The notes: generated by a model from the sequence alone, not told the origin. A DNA stretch of 64,000 nt from Ruegeria_C sp040830705 (GCA_040830705.1 JBFOME010000004.1:19805-83804); one strand, 5' to 3'. Numbered from the stretch's first letter, positions 46,660 through 56,601 are shown. Program-made: numbers and translations.

Positions 46660-49038
46660 ATGAGCCGCAAATTGATCATCGGCGGCGGAGCGATCGGTCT
46701 CAGCGTGGCTTATCATTTGGCAAAACGCGGCGCGCAGGACGTGACTCTGCTGGAACGCAACCAGCTGACGTCGGGCACCTCTTGGCATGCGGCCGGGATT
46801 GTGGGGCCTCTGCGCGCAACGCCCAATATGACTACGCTCGCCTCTGCGGCGCTGGAGGTCTTTCCCGCGCTGGAGGCTGAAACCGGTATGTCCACCGGAT
46901 ATCGCCGCACTGGGGGGTATTGGTTGGCGCGCGAACCGGCGCGGCTGGATGAACTGCACCGGATTGCCGACTTGGGTGCGACGCAATGGCTGACGCCAGC
47001 GGTAATTGCTGCAGGCGAAATACACATGCCCCTGCTCGATCTGTCAGAGCATGTCGGAGCTTTGCATGTGCCCGAAGACGCCAATGTGAACCCGGTGGAC
47101 CTTTGCATGGCATATGCCCGTGCCGCAAAGAACCTCGGCGTAACGATCCGTGAAGGGATTGAGGTCAAAACCGTTGTCACAAAAAACGGGATAGCCGAGG
47201 GCGTGGCACTTGCTAGCGGCACTACTTTGGAGGCCGACCAGGTCGTCATCGCCACAGGAGCCTGGTCGCGAGAGCTGGCTGCGACGGCCGGGGTTGCGCT
47301 GCCGCTTCAAGCGGTTGAGCACATGTATGTCGTGACAGAAACCATCCCCGATCTACCAGACCCCTTCCCCGTGATCCGCGATCTGGATCGCGGCATCTAT
47401 ATCAAGGGAGATGCCGGAAAACTGGTGATTGGCGGCTTCGAACCGGACGCCAAATGTTGGAACCCATACGGGCCGGAAGGCAATCGCCCCTTTCTTGAGA
47501 TGGCCGAAGACTGGGATCAGTTTGCGCCCTTTATGGAGGCCGCGTTGGCGCTGTGTCCGGCGCTGGCGCACGTGGGCATTCAGCATTTCATGAACGGCCC
47601 AGAGAGTTTCACAGTCGACACGCGCCCTCTTGTCGGGGAAACCGCTGTTGATGGGCTGTTCGTCGCAGCCGGAATGAACTCTGTGGGGGTGATGTCCTCT
47701 GCTGGGATTGGTCGTGCATTGGCCGATTGGATGGTGGATGGCCGTCCACCGATGAACATGTGGGAGGTTGATGTCGCGCGCGTTGATCCACTCACGGCTA
47801 CGCCTGCGCATGTTGAGGCACGGATGGAAGAGGCGGTTGCCGACCTCTTCAATCTGCATTGGCCCTACAAACAGCCTATAGCCGCGCGTGGGATGCGCAA
47901 GTCGGCGCTGCACGATCGATGGGCCGCGCTTGGGGCACACTTTGGACAAACCGCCGGTTGGGAACGCGGGCTTTGGTATGGCAAGGTACAGCCCTACTCG
48001 GTTGGCGCACAGGGGTGGTGGCCGATTGCCCAGGACGAAGCTGCGGTTATGAAGAACGGCACTGCGTTGGTTGACCTAAGCCCGTTCACCAAGATCGACA
48101 TCGCCGGCGCGGGTGCCTTGGATGCGATGAACGTGCTTTGCACGGCACAGATGGACATCGAAGTAGGCCGAGCTGTTTACACCCAAATGCTGAATGACCG
48201 AGGTGGGATTGAGATGGACGTGACAGTTTCGCGTCTCGCAGACACCCATTTTCACGTTACTTCGGGCGCAGCGACCCGGGCGCGCGATCTCGCCTTCTTG
48301 CGCCGTAGTTTACCCGATGGGTTGAAACTAACGGATGCGACCGAGGACTTTTGCACGCTGGGTGTCATGGGCGCCGGCAGTGGCGCGGCGCTGCAAAGGC
48401 TCGACGCAGGTAGCTCCTGGGCAAACATTCCGATGGGTCAGGTGCGCGAATTTATTGTCGCAGGCCATCGCGCGCGCGCCACTCGCGTCAGCTTTGTCGG
48501 CGAATATGGCTGGGAGTTAACGCTTCCCAACATCGTGGCTGCGCCCGTTTTCGACAAACTCATCGCCTTAGGTGCAGCGCCACTGGGTCACTACGCCTTG
48601 GATGGCTGCCGGATCGAAAAGGGCTTCAAACACTGGGGCCACGATATTGATCCGACAATCACACCTTTGGAAGCGGGGCTTAGCTTCACCATCGACTGGA
48701 GCAAAGACTTCACGGGCAAAGCGGCTTTGGTCGCGCAAAAAGAACAGGGAGCCCGTAGACGGCTGATCCTGATGCAAGTCGAAGGTGGGGCATTGATGTT
48801 GCATGACGAGCCCGTCTTTGAAGGTGGTCAGCATGTCGGGTTCACTACCTCCGGCGCGCGTGGACCGCGCACCGGGCTGAACCTCTGCTTTGCTTTAGTC
48901 TCCACTGAGCTGGGCGAGACGAAAGCCCAGACCTGCGCGCGAACATTTACCGTGAAGGTCGCAGGAAAAGACTACGCCGCCACGCCCCTGCGCCGCGCGC
49001 CGTTTGATCCCAGCAATGACAGGATGCGCGGCCAATGA
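46660..49038 (+). CDS. FAD-dependent oxidoreductase fused to GcvT domain (dimethylglycine/sarcosine dehydrogenase type), first copy
   Basis: A 792-residue two-part enzyme. Residues 1 to about 400 are a DAO-type FAD domain with GGGAIGLSVAYHL at 8-20 and His43 in SGTSWHAAG, the position that carries covalent FAD in dimethylglycine and sarcosine dehydrogenases. The remainder is the aminomethyltransferase (GcvT) tandem fold that binds tetrahydrofolate and captures the released formaldehyde unit as methylene-THF, with VSFVGEYGWELTL near 605. The ATG follows GGAGG. It overlaps the next gene, an equally long paralogue, by 4 bp. A N-methyl amino acid derived from a betaine is the likely substrate. 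Confidence 0.88.
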   Translation: MSRKLIIGGGAIGLSVAYHLAKRGAQDVTLLERNQLTSGTSWHAAGIVGPLRATPNMTTLASAALEVFPALEAETGMSTGYRRTGGYWLAREPARLDELHRIADLGATQWLTPAVIAAGEIHMPLLDLSEHVGALHVPEDANVNPVDLCMAYARAAKNLGVTIREGIEVKTVVTKNGIAEGVALASGTTLEADQVVIATGAWSRELAATAGVALPLQAVEHMYVVTETIPDLPDPFPVIRDLDRGIYIKGDAGKLVIGGFEPDAKCWNPYGPEGNRPFLEMAEDWDQFAPFMEAALALCPALAHVGIQHFMNGPESFTVDTRPLVGETAVDGLFVAAGMNSVGVMSSAGIGRALADWMVDGRPPMNMWEVDVARVDPLTATPAHVEARMEEAVADLFNLHWPYKQPIAARGMRKSALHDRWAALGAHFGQTAGWERGLWYGKVQPYSVGAQGWWPIAQDEAAVMKNGTALVDLSPFTKIDIAGAGALDAMNVLCTAQMDIEVGRAVYTQMLNDRGGIEMDVTVSRLADTHFHVTSGAATRARDLAFLRRSLPDGLKLTDATEDFCTLGVMGAGSGAALQRLDAGSSWANIPMGQVREFIVAGHRARATRVSFVGEYGWELTLPNIVAAPVFDKLIALGAAPLGHYALDGCRIEKGFKHWGHDIDPTITPLEAGLSFTIDWSKDFTGKAALVAQKEQGARRRLILMQVEGGALMLHDEPVFEGGQHVGFTTSGARGPRTGLNLCFALVSTELGETKAQTCARTFTVKVAGKDYAATPLRRAPFDPSNDRMRGQ

Positions 49039-51413
49039 GTATCGTGACCAAAGCCCAAGTTGTCATCATTGGCGGCGGTGCGATGGGCGTTTCGCTTATG
49101 TACCATTTGGTCAAAGAGGGTTGGTCAGATGTGCTGCTGGTGGAAAAAAACGACCTGACTCATGGCTCGACTTGGCACGCAGCGGGCTTGTGCACCCATT
49201 TCGCCCACAATCCGACGATACAAGAACTCCGCGCCACCTCCGTCCGACTCTATCGCGATATTCTGCCACAAGAGACAGGTCGTGATTGCGGATTTCACAC
49301 CTCGGGCGCAATGCGGATCACGCGGAACCCCGACCGGATGGATGAGTTCCGCCACGTTGCTGGCCTGTCGGATTTCACCGGCTACCCGCTTGAGGTTCTG
49401 ACGCCAGAGCGCATCGCCGAACTTCACCCCCTAGCGCGGCTCGATGGGTTAATCGGCGGGATCTACGAGCCTGATGACGGCCATGTAGACCCGACGCTGG
49501 CCACCCAAGCCATGGCCGAGGTCGCGCGCAAAGGCGGGGCGCAGATTTGGCGCAATTGCCCCGTCATGTCGATCCGGCGCGAGGGCGCTTGGTTGATCGA
49601 CACGCCAAAAGGAACGGTCGAGGCGCTGCATGTCGTTAATGCCGCTGGCACTTGGGGCTGGGAGATTGGGGCGATGATGGGGCTTAACATTCCATCGGTT
49701 CCCGTATTGCATCAATACCTGGTCACCGACACGGTAAGCGCTGTGGCAGACCGCATTGCCGCTGGACTTCCCGAATTGCCAGTCATCCGCGACCCCGAGG
49801 AAAGCTGGTATGTCCGTCAGGAGAGGGATGGGTTGATCCTTGGCCCCTATGAGAAAGAGGCAGAGGTCTGGTCCGTGGATGGCGTCCCGCCCGAATTCGG
49901 CGCGGATTTGATGCCGCCCGATCTCGACCGGGTGGAACACATTATTGAGGCGGCCATGTCCCGCATTCCAGCGCTGGAAACCGGCGGAGTAAAAACCGTG
50001 ATCAACGGACCGATCACCTTTGCGCCGGATGCCAATCCTCTGATTGGCCCTGCGCATGGGTTGCAGAACGCCTGGCTGCTGACTGGTTCTTCCATGGGTG
50101 TGATGGAGGGCGGTGGCGCAGGTTGGTTCCTGGCGCATTGGATGACCTATGGTGCACCGCCTATGGATGCGCTCGCTGTCGACAGCCGCCGCTTTGGGCC
50201 CTGGGCGGATCGCGACTACCGCGTGGCCAAAGCGATCGAGTGTTTTGGGTTGCAATTTGGCGTCCACTACCCGCATGAAGAACGCCCCGCCGGTCGCGGC
50301 CTTCGACTGTCGCCTTTGCATGACCTGATGGTAGAGCGCGGCGCGGTGATGGGAGCCGCCCATGGCTGGGAGCGGCCAAACTGGTTTGCCGATTCACCCG
50401 GCACTGAGGCGGAAGAGACGTTCCGTCGCGCCAATTGGTTTGGTCCTGTTTCTCGCGAGGTCGATGCGGCCTCAACGCGGGTCGCGCTGGCGGATTTGTC
50501 GGTCTTTTCGAAGTTCGACGTAACAGGCCCCGATGTTACGGAATTTCTGGAAAAAACCGGTGCCAATCGTGCCCCCAAACCGGGTCGCCTCGGACTGACC
50601 CATGCGCTGACCTCTGCGGGTGGGGTTCTGTCGGAATTTACCGTCACGCGGCTCAGCGAAACCCATGCCTATCTCACCTCTGCGGCGGCAGCGGAAGAGA
50701 TCGACCTCGATCTGCTCAGGCAGGTTGCGTCAGGCTTTGATGTCAGCATTCAGAACCGCACCGAACAGATTGCGGTGATCGGTGTGATGGGCCCGAAATC
50801 GTCTGATACCTTGCCTGAACTTGCCCATATGCCCTGGCTATCTGTCACGGAGACCGAGATCGACGGTATCAAATTGCGTGCGCTACGGGTGTCTTATGTC
50901 GGTGAATGCGGTTGGGAGCTTCATGTTCCGCGGGACCAAGCTGTGCGCCTCTTCACGTTACTCGAAGATCGTGGCAAGCCCTACGGCCTCGGGTTTTACG
51001 GCGCATACGCAACCAATTCGATGAGACTGGAAAAAGGCTACCGTGGTTGGGGCAGCGATCTGACGACCGAGCGCAGCCCGCTGGAGGCAGGTTTGACGCC
51101 TTTTGTCCGCAAGGATCTGCAGGCAACTCTGCGTCAAGACTGGGACATGGCCTTGCTGGAGATTGAAGCGGGCGAAGTCGATCCGTTCTATGCCCACACG
51201 CTTTGGCAAGGTGGGAGCCCTGCGGGGGTTGTCACTTCCGGCGCCTATGGCCACCGCACCGGCAAGGTACTCGCGCTGGCCTACCTGCGTGACCGGGCCG
51301 CGCGCGAAAACTTGACCGTTTCCATCCTTGGTCAACACAGGCGGGCCACCATCCTAGCGCGCCCACCGTATGACCCCGACAACACCCGTTTGAAAGCCGG
51401 AGCCGCCAAATGA
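49035..51413 (+). CDS. FAD-dependent oxidoreductase fused to GcvT domain, second copy
   Basis: Also 792 residues, with the same architecture: GGGAMGVSLMYHL (13-25), His48 in HGSTWHAAG and the ETGRDCGFHTSGAMRI segment seen in dimethylglycine dehydrogenases, then the GcvT part with RVSYVGECGWELHVP and MRLEKGYRGWGSDL. It is clearly related to its upstream neighbour but diverged, so the pair could be two successive demethylases (for instance dimethyl- then monomethyl-amino acid) or a heteromer. Translationally coupled on both sides by ATGA overlaps. Confidence 0.88.
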   Translation: MSIVTKAQVVIIGGGAMGVSLMYHLVKEGWSDVLLVEKNDLTHGSTWHAAGLCTHFAHNPTIQELRATSVRLYRDILPQETGRDCGFHTSGAMRITRNPDRMDEFRHVAGLSDFTGYPLEVLTPERIAELHPLARLDGLIGGIYEPDDGHVDPTLATQAMAEVARKGGAQIWRNCPVMSIRREGAWLIDTPKGTVEALHVVNAAGTWGWEIGAMMGLNIPSVPVLHQYLVTDTVSAVADRIAAGLPELPVIRDPEESWYVRQERDGLILGPYEKEAEVWSVDGVPPEFGADLMPPDLDRVEHIIEAAMSRIPALETGGVKTVINGPITFAPDANPLIGPAHGLQNAWLLTGSSMGVMEGGGAGWFLAHWMTYGAPPMDALAVDSRRFGPWADRDYRVAKAIECFGLQFGVHYPHEERPAGRGLRLSPLHDLMVERGAVMGAAHGWERPNWFADSPGTEAEETFRRANWFGPVSREVDAASTRVALADLSVFSKFDVTGPDVTEFLEKTGANRAPKPGRLGLTHALTSAGGVLSEFTVTRLSETHAYLTSAAAAEEIDLDLLRQVASGFDVSIQNRTEQIAVIGVMGPKSSDTLPELAHMPWLSVTETEIDGIKLRALRVSYVGECGWELHVPRDQAVRLFTLLEDRGKPYGLGFYGAYATNSMRLEKGYRGWGSDLTTERSPLEAGLTPFVRKDLQATLRQDWDMALLEIEAGEVDPFYAHTLWQGGSPAGVVTSGAYGHRTGKVLALAYLRDRAARENLTVSILGQHRRATILARPPYDPDNTRLKAGAAK

Positions 51414-52753
51414 CCGAACATCCCCTGCACACCGATTGGAACTTTGATAGCACTGCAGCGCGGCGTGACCAGTATTACGCGGCCTCGCTGACCCGTTTCA
51501 CACCCTTCCGGGACCCCATCGTGTTCCAGAAGGGGCGCGGTCAGTACCTATGGGACGCGGACGGGCGGAAATACACGGACCTTCTGGGCATGAACGTCTG
51601 CATCTCAGTCGGCCATTCGCATTCCCGGGTTGTCGCAGCGGCGATGAGCCAAGCGCAGGAACTCACCCATTGCACAACCATGTTCTATCACCCGACACCA
51701 GCGCATTTGGCCGAGGAACTCGCTGCCACAATGCCCAAGGGTCACGACTGGGTGGTGCATCTGACCAATTCGGGCTCTGAGGCCATTGATCTGGCCATGA
51801 CAATGGCGCGCACCTTCACCGGCAATCTTGATTTGCTCGCATTGCGCACTGCTTATCACGGGCCAACCGCCGCTGCACAGTCGGTCACAGGCATTTCCGG
51901 CTGGCGTCACCCCGGCATGCCCGGCAACGTCGCCTTTGTTACTGATCCGAACCAGTATCGCGGTATCTTTGGCCCAGGCACTGCGCCTTATCTGGATGAG
52001 ATCAACCACACGATCAATGCCGCCACCTCCGGACAGGTGGCCGGGATCCTTGTAGAAAGTGTTCAAGGCTATGGCGGCATTCACCAGATGCCGCCGGGCT
52101 ATATGTCTGGAGCGGCGGAGCGGGTGCGAGCGGCTGGCGGGCTCTACATCGCAGACGAGGTTCAGTCTGGTTTCGGTCGTACCGGCGATCATTTCTGGGG
52201 ATTTGAAGCGGACGACATTGTCCCCGACATCGTTGTTATGGCTAAAGGCCTGGGCAATGGCTTTCCGATTGGCGCGGTCGTCGCCAAGAAACATATCGCC
52301 GCGCCGATGGCCGAGAAGTTCATGTTCCATACCTATGGAGCAAATCCGACCTCTGCTGCTGCCGCGCGCGCCGTACTCGCCGTCATGCGCGACGAGGGTC
52401 TGCAGGAAAACGCCAAGACTGTTGGGGCAAAGCTGCTGGAGCGTCTGAAAGATCTAGAAGACAAACATAAGGCCATTGGAGATGTTCGGGGCCACGGTCT
52501 GATGCTGGCTTTAGAATTCGTAACTGACCGCGACAGCAAATCGCCCGACAAGGCCATGACGACAGAGGTTTTTGAGGCCTGTCGTGCGCAAGGGATTATC
52601 CTGTCGAAATCCGGACCATTCCAGCAATGCCTGCGCATGGTCCCTCCGCTTTGCCTATCTATGGCGGATGTGGGTCAAGTTGCGAGTAGTCTGGACGACG
52701 CATTGCAAGCTGCCGCGAGAACTCTGCGAAGTAATGCAAACATTGGGGTTTAG
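51410..52753 (+). CDS. Class III aminotransferase (PLP-dependent)
   Basis: A 447-residue fold-type I class III aminotransferase. The PLP-binding features are NSGSEAIDLAMTMAR, the cofactor Asp in YIADEVQSGFGRTG and the Schiff-base lysine in VVMAKGLGNGFPIGAVV. Relatives transfer the amino group of omega-amino acids, 2,2-dialkylglycine or alanine/glyoxylate. It overlaps the second flavoprotein gene by 4 bp and so probably handles the primary amine left after full N-demethylation. A decayed integrase follows downstream. Confidence 0.86.
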   Translation: MTEHPLHTDWNFDSTAARRDQYYAASLTRFTPFRDPIVFQKGRGQYLWDADGRKYTDLLGMNVCISVGHSHSRVVAAAMSQAQELTHCTTMFYHPTPAHLAEELAATMPKGHDWVVHLTNSGSEAIDLAMTMARTFTGNLDLLALRTAYHGPTAAAQSVTGISGWRHPGMPGNVAFVTDPNQYRGIFGPGTAPYLDEINHTINAATSGQVAGILVESVQGYGGIHQMPPGYMSGAAERVRAAGGLYIADEVQSGFGRTGDHFWGFEADDIVPDIVVMAKGLGNGFPIGAVVAKKHIAAPMAEKFMFHTYGANPTSAAAARAVLAVMRDEGLQENAKTVGAKLLERLKDLEDKHKAIGDVRGHGLMLALEFVTDRDSKSPDKAMTTEVFEACRAQGIILSKSGPFQQCLRMVPPLCLSMADVGQVASSLDDALQAAARTLRSNANIGV

Positions 52754-52876
52754 CGCAGCATTCGAGGGAGTGGGCTCACTCCTGCCATCGAAGGCAGCGC
52801 AGCATCCAGTGATAGGCTGCGTTGGTCAACGTCGGGTTGACGTTTTGGGAGGGCATGGCGGATCGGAGGATCAGTC

Positions 52877-53506
52877 ATGGAAACACCAAGCTTGCCTGCT
52901 ATTCGTGCGCTTCGCCCAGCATGGAACAAGGGCCGCATTGTCGGAAAAAGCGACCGCTGAAACCGAAACATGTCGGGGCGATCCGCGTCCGACTTGAACT
53001 GGCCGAAGGCCATCGCGACCTCGCTCTGTTCTACATGGCGATTGATAATAAGCTCCGGTGCTGCGACCTCGTGAAGATGAAAGTGATCGATGGGATGCGT
53101 CGGGCCAGGTCAAAGAGCGTGCTTCGGTCTTGCAGAGTAAGACGCAAAACCAGTACGCTTCGAGATATCCGAAGGCACGCGCGTCTCTGTCGAAAAATGG
53201 ATGGAAGACGAACTCATGGTCGGTTCAGAGTATCTTTGGCCAGGTCGGTTGCACGAGCGCCTGCACATATCCACACGTCAGTATGCACGAATTGTTCGGG
53301 ACTGGGTCACGTCGATCGGACTGGAAGCTAGTGCATACGGCACGCATTCGATGCGGCGCACGAAAGTCACCCAGATCTACAAAAAGACGGGCAACCTCCG
53401 CGCCGTTCAGCTCCTACTCGGACAAACCAAAATGGACAGTACAGCACGGTATCTTGGTGTAGAGCTTGAGGACGCGTTGGCGATCACGGAATCTATTGAA
53501 ATATAG
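52877..53506 (+). pseudogene. Tyrosine recombinase/integrase pseudogene
   Basis: Pieces in three frames make one small integrase. It starts with METPSLPAIRALRPAWNKG (frame 2), shifts in the A run near 52945 to KRPLKPKHVGAIRVRLEL and CCDLVKMKVID (frame 1), then shifts near 53103 to GQVKERASVLQSKTQ (frame 3) and near 53155 to FEISEGTRVSVEKWMEDE and HISTRQYARIVRDWV (frame 2). The catalytic region YGTHSMRRTK, LLLGQTK and a terminal tyrosine in ARYLG are still readable. At least three frameshifts show it is dead. It marks an old insertion between the aminotransferase operon and the ligase operon. Confidence 0.85.
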
Positions 53507-53612
53507 TTTCACAGGGCCGTCTTCGTGGGCGGCCCAAAGCGGACGGTAGATTTCCCAGCCGATCCCGCAATGCGCGGACATTGGGGTGCCATACAAATAG
53601 CGAATCGAACAC

Positions 53613-55124
53613 TTACATCTTCGATTCACCAGCTTTCGCGTTAACGATCTCGAGTATTCTGTTTCTTTGAATTTTCCCCGATGGCCCTTTTGGAAGGTCA
53701 GGCAAGATATGAATTTCATCGGGTGACTTGAAGCGACCCAATTGAGTTTCGCAAAGTTTCGACAGGCCCAGCGACGTCACCTCAGAACCTTCACGAATTT
53801 TGACCGCTGCCTCGACGGTTTCGCCGTAGCTTTTGCAGGGACGTGCAAATGCGGCAGCTTCAACAACATCGGGATGAGAATAAAGTGCTTCGTCGATCTC
53901 GCGGGGTGCAATGTTCTCACCGCCCTTTATGATCAGCTCCTTTAACCGTCCGGTGACAAAGAAGTAGCCGTCCTTGTCTATTCGGGCGAGATCACCTGTT
54001 CGCAGCCAACCATCTGGACTAAAGGCACCTGCTGTTGCTTCGGGGTTGTAGAGGTACTCAAGCATCACATTCGGTCCGCGAATGACCAATTCGCCTTCCA
54101 TCCCTTGTGGAACCGGTTGAAGGTTTGCGTCAAGGATCGCCGCCTCGTTCCCGTAAGCGATACCCGGAGAGCCAATCTTGCGAACACCTGGAGGCAACGG
54201 ATTGGACAGAATCTGTGCAGCGGTCTCCGTTAGCCCCATGGTTTCCACGATGGGCATTTCGAAACGATCTTCAAAGGCGCGCTGCACGTCCGGCGCCAAC
54301 GCCGAAGACGCAGAACGACCGAAACGCACTCGCTGCCGAGTAAGCGCATCCGGCTTGGAATCCGAGTGTAGCAAGTGAGAGATGATGGTTGGCACGACCG
54401 AAAACCAGGTCGCCTCGACTTTACCAAGGTTGTCCCAGAACCGGCTTGCTGAAAATCGTTCGCACATGGCCAATGATCCGCCCGAGACGAGTGTCCCCAT
54501 GACCGTCACGCACAGCCCATTAATATGATAGATCGGCAATACGCAAAATCCGCGATCGCTCTCGGACAGCTCGTGAGCGATTGTAGTGGTCCAGCCACCC
54601 GCAAGCAGGCTAGAATGCGTATGAACCACGCCTTTCGGGCGCCCGGTTGTTCCGGAAGTATACATTAACAGCGCATGGCTCTCGGACGTGATGCTGTGCA
54701 AGTTGCTGCCAGCATCGACGGCATCTTTAACTTGCACGGGAGTGATCCTGGCGGGATCGGCTGTTCGCTCAAAGAGCTCCTTTTGTCCGGGATGTACAAA
54801 GCCATAGCGTGCACCACAGTGTTCCAGCGCATAAGCTACGGCACTATCTCCAGCGACAAGGTTTATCATCGTTGCTCGGAACCCGCCGCATAGGACGCCA
54901 AAAAGGACTTCTAGCGCTTCACGGCAATTGGGGTAAAGGATCGCAACGCTTTCTCCTTTCTCCACACCCATGCCGGTTAACATAACTGCGATGCGACGGG
55001 ACGTTTCGCGCAATTCCCCCCAACTCAGGTCCGGAGCCCCGTCCGGGAATACGAACCCGGTTCCCCCATGACTTGCTCTATGATCCAACCAGTCGCGGAC
55101 GGTTCCTTTCGGTGGTTCCATCAT
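53613..55124 (-). CDS. Acyl-CoA ligase (class I adenylate-forming), SauT-like
   Basis: A 503-residue AMP-binding enzyme. The P-loop motif LLMYTSGTTGRPKGVVHTHS is at about 152-171, the motif GLTETAAQI near 296, WLRTGDLARID near 365, and the C-terminal lysine region GPSGKIQRNRI near 480. It activates a carboxylic acid as acyl-AMP then acyl-CoA. It overlaps the upstream aldehyde dehydrogenase gene by 4 bp (ATGA). Paired with an acylating aldehyde dehydrogenase and a carboxylate transporter, it resembles sulfoacetyl-CoA ligase SauT; another short-chain acid is possible. Start MMEPP or the Met three bases inside are both possible. Confidence 0.8.
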   Translation of the reverse strand: MMEPPKGTVRDWLDHRASHGGTGFVFPDGAPDLSWGELRETSRRIAVMLTGMGVEKGESVAILYPNCREALEVLFGVLCGGFRATMINLVAGDSAVAYALEHCGARYGFVHPGQKELFERTADPARITPVQVKDAVDAGSNLHSITSESHALLMYTSGTTGRPKGVVHTHSSLLAGGWTTTIAHELSESDRGFCVLPIYHINGLCVTVMGTLVSGGSLAMCERFSASRFWDNLGKVEATWFSVVPTIISHLLHSDSKPDALTRQRVRFGRSASSALAPDVQRAFEDRFEMPIVETMGLTETAAQILSNPLPPGVRKIGSPGIAYGNEAAILDANLQPVPQGMEGELVIRGPNVMLEYLYNPEATAGAFSPDGWLRTGDLARIDKDGYFFVTGRLKELIIKGGENIAPREIDEALYSHPDVVEAAAFARPCKSYGETVEAAVKIREGSEVTSLGLSKLCETQLGRFKSPDEIHILPDLPKGPSGKIQRNRILEIVNAKAGESKM

Positions 55125-56542
55125 TTTCCAACCTCCGCCCAGTACTCGCCGAAAATCTCCTCCAGTCCCGGTTCACGCGGGGGTGTTTCCCGAATGATCT
55201 TGGTGGTCTGGACGAAATGCCGCCAATGCAGGTTGGTATCGATGGAATTGCCGCCCCAGCTGCCGCAGCCCATCGAAAGGGAAAAAGGCATTCCATTGGT
55301 AAAACTGCCGCCGGTGGCGAAGGTATGCGGTTGATTTACTATGACCCGGCAGGTCGGCAAATCACGACCCAGCCCAATCGCACGCTCGTCGTCATCAGTA
55401 TGGATGCCAACCGAATGCCCGGCCCCCTGATATGCCAGAATGCGAGCCGCTATTGCCTTGGCCGATTCAAAATCTGATGCGCGATAGAGTGCCAGAACCC
55501 GACTGAGCTTTTCACCGGATAAAGGATATTCCGGGCCGATTCCGTCAGCTTCCACCGCCAGATATTTGGTTCCCTTGGGCACATTGTCTGCCATCCCTAA
55601 AGCTTCGAGCATTTTGTCGGCGTCCTGCGCTATGGCCGAGCGGTTGAGATGACCATCGGGCCAAAGTCGCGCCACGATGTCGCTTGCCGCAGAGGACGGC
55701 ACCAGCGCCCCGCCCTCGACAGCCATCGCAGCGACGAATGCGTCATAGACCGCATCCACAACGACTAACGCGTTTTCAGAAGAGCAGGACGTCGCGTTGT
55801 CAAAACACTTGGAAGCCGTGATCTTGGCTGCGGCGGCCTGCAAATCAGCGGTTTCGTCCACAATCACAATCACATTGCCAGCGCCAACCGCCACGGCCGG
55901 TGTACCACAGGATTGCGCGCGGTGGACATTGTTCTGGCTGCCGGTACAGATCACCCGATCAACGGTTTCCATGAGCCGTTGTGTCTTGGCCTTCGATCCG
56001 GGCGCGGGGATCATCTGAACCAAATTGCGATCCAGCCCCAGCTTGTCGAATTCAGAGCGGATGTAGTCAATCAACATCTCGCACGACGCCACACCTTTGG
56101 GTGACGGCGCCACAACGATAGAATTGCCGCCCTTTAGCGCATTGATGATGTTGTTCGCGGGTGTTGCAGCAGGGTTGGTCGACGGCACAACCGCGCCGAT
56201 AACTCCGATAGGTCGAGCAATCTCGGTAATCCCAGTTGTTGGATCATCACTGATGATGCCGTGTGTTCTCGCGTCTTCGATATCGCGCAGCAAGCCCAAA
56301 GTCTTACGGTGGTTCTTGGTTATCTTGTCGGGCACATTTCCCAGACCAGTGGTTTCAACCGCTGTTTCTGCCAGAGCCTGATTGCGCGCTGGTTCCATGA
56401 TGGCCCATCCCGCTGCCAGTGCCGCTTTGTCATACAACGCCTGACTGCCACGATCTTCAAAGGCCGCTTGGGCTGCGCGCGCCTGTGCAACGATACGATC
56501 TACTTCAGCGATTTCGGGCGAAATCCCGTCCTGAGCGTTCAT
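55121..56542 (-). CDS. Acylating aldehyde dehydrogenase, SauS-like
   Basis: A 473-residue acylating aldehyde dehydrogenase of the EutE/AdhE N-domain/SauS type. The catalytic cysteine lies in DNATSCSSENALVVV (about residue 260), the pattern of CoA-acylating enzymes; also present are PIGVIGAVVPSTNPAATPAN and GGSFTNGMPFSLSMGCGSWG. It interconverts an aldehyde and acyl-CoA with NAD(P). The start at 56542 is the ATG following the hairpin after the tctC gene; the longer frame upstream runs into that gene's end. In sulfoacetate degradation SauS makes sulfoacetaldehyde from sulfoacetyl-CoA; xsc, the next enzyme, is not in the window. Confidence 0.8.
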   Translation of the reverse strand: MNAQDGISPEIAEVDRIVAQARAAQAAFEDRGSQALYDKAALAAGWAIMEPARNQALAETAVETTGLGNVPDKITKNHRKTLGLLRDIEDARTHGIISDDPTTGITEIARPIGVIGAVVPSTNPAATPANNIINALKGGNSIVVAPSPKGVASCEMLIDYIRSEFDKLGLDRNLVQMIPAPGSKAKTQRLMETVDRVICTGSQNNVHRAQSCGTPAVAVGAGNVIVIVDETADLQAAAAKITASKCFDNATSCSSENALVVVDAVYDAFVAAMAVEGGALVPSSAASDIVARLWPDGHLNRSAIAQDADKMLEALGMADNVPKGTKYLAVEADGIGPEYPLSGEKLSRVLALYRASDFESAKAIAARILAYQGAGHSVGIHTDDDERAIGLGRDLPTCRVIVNQPHTFATGGSFTNGMPFSLSMGCGSWGGNSIDTNLHWRHFVQTTKIIRETPPREPGLEEIFGEYWAEVGK

Positions 56543-56563
56543 CCTGGTCCTCGATTTGTTGTT

Positions 56564-56586
56564 CGGGGCGGACCCACTCCGCCCCG
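56564..56586 (-). terminator. Hairpin between tctC (second) and aldehyde dehydrogenase genes
   Basis: CGGGGCGG-acccact-CCGCCCCG forms an 8-bp GC stem with a 7-base loop in the 59-bp gap after the binding-protein gene. No T run follows on the transcribed strand. It probably reduces read-through into, or stabilises the message upstream of, the dehydrogenase gene. Confidence 0.5.
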
Positions 56587-56601
56587 CTGTGTCCGTCTGG
56601 C

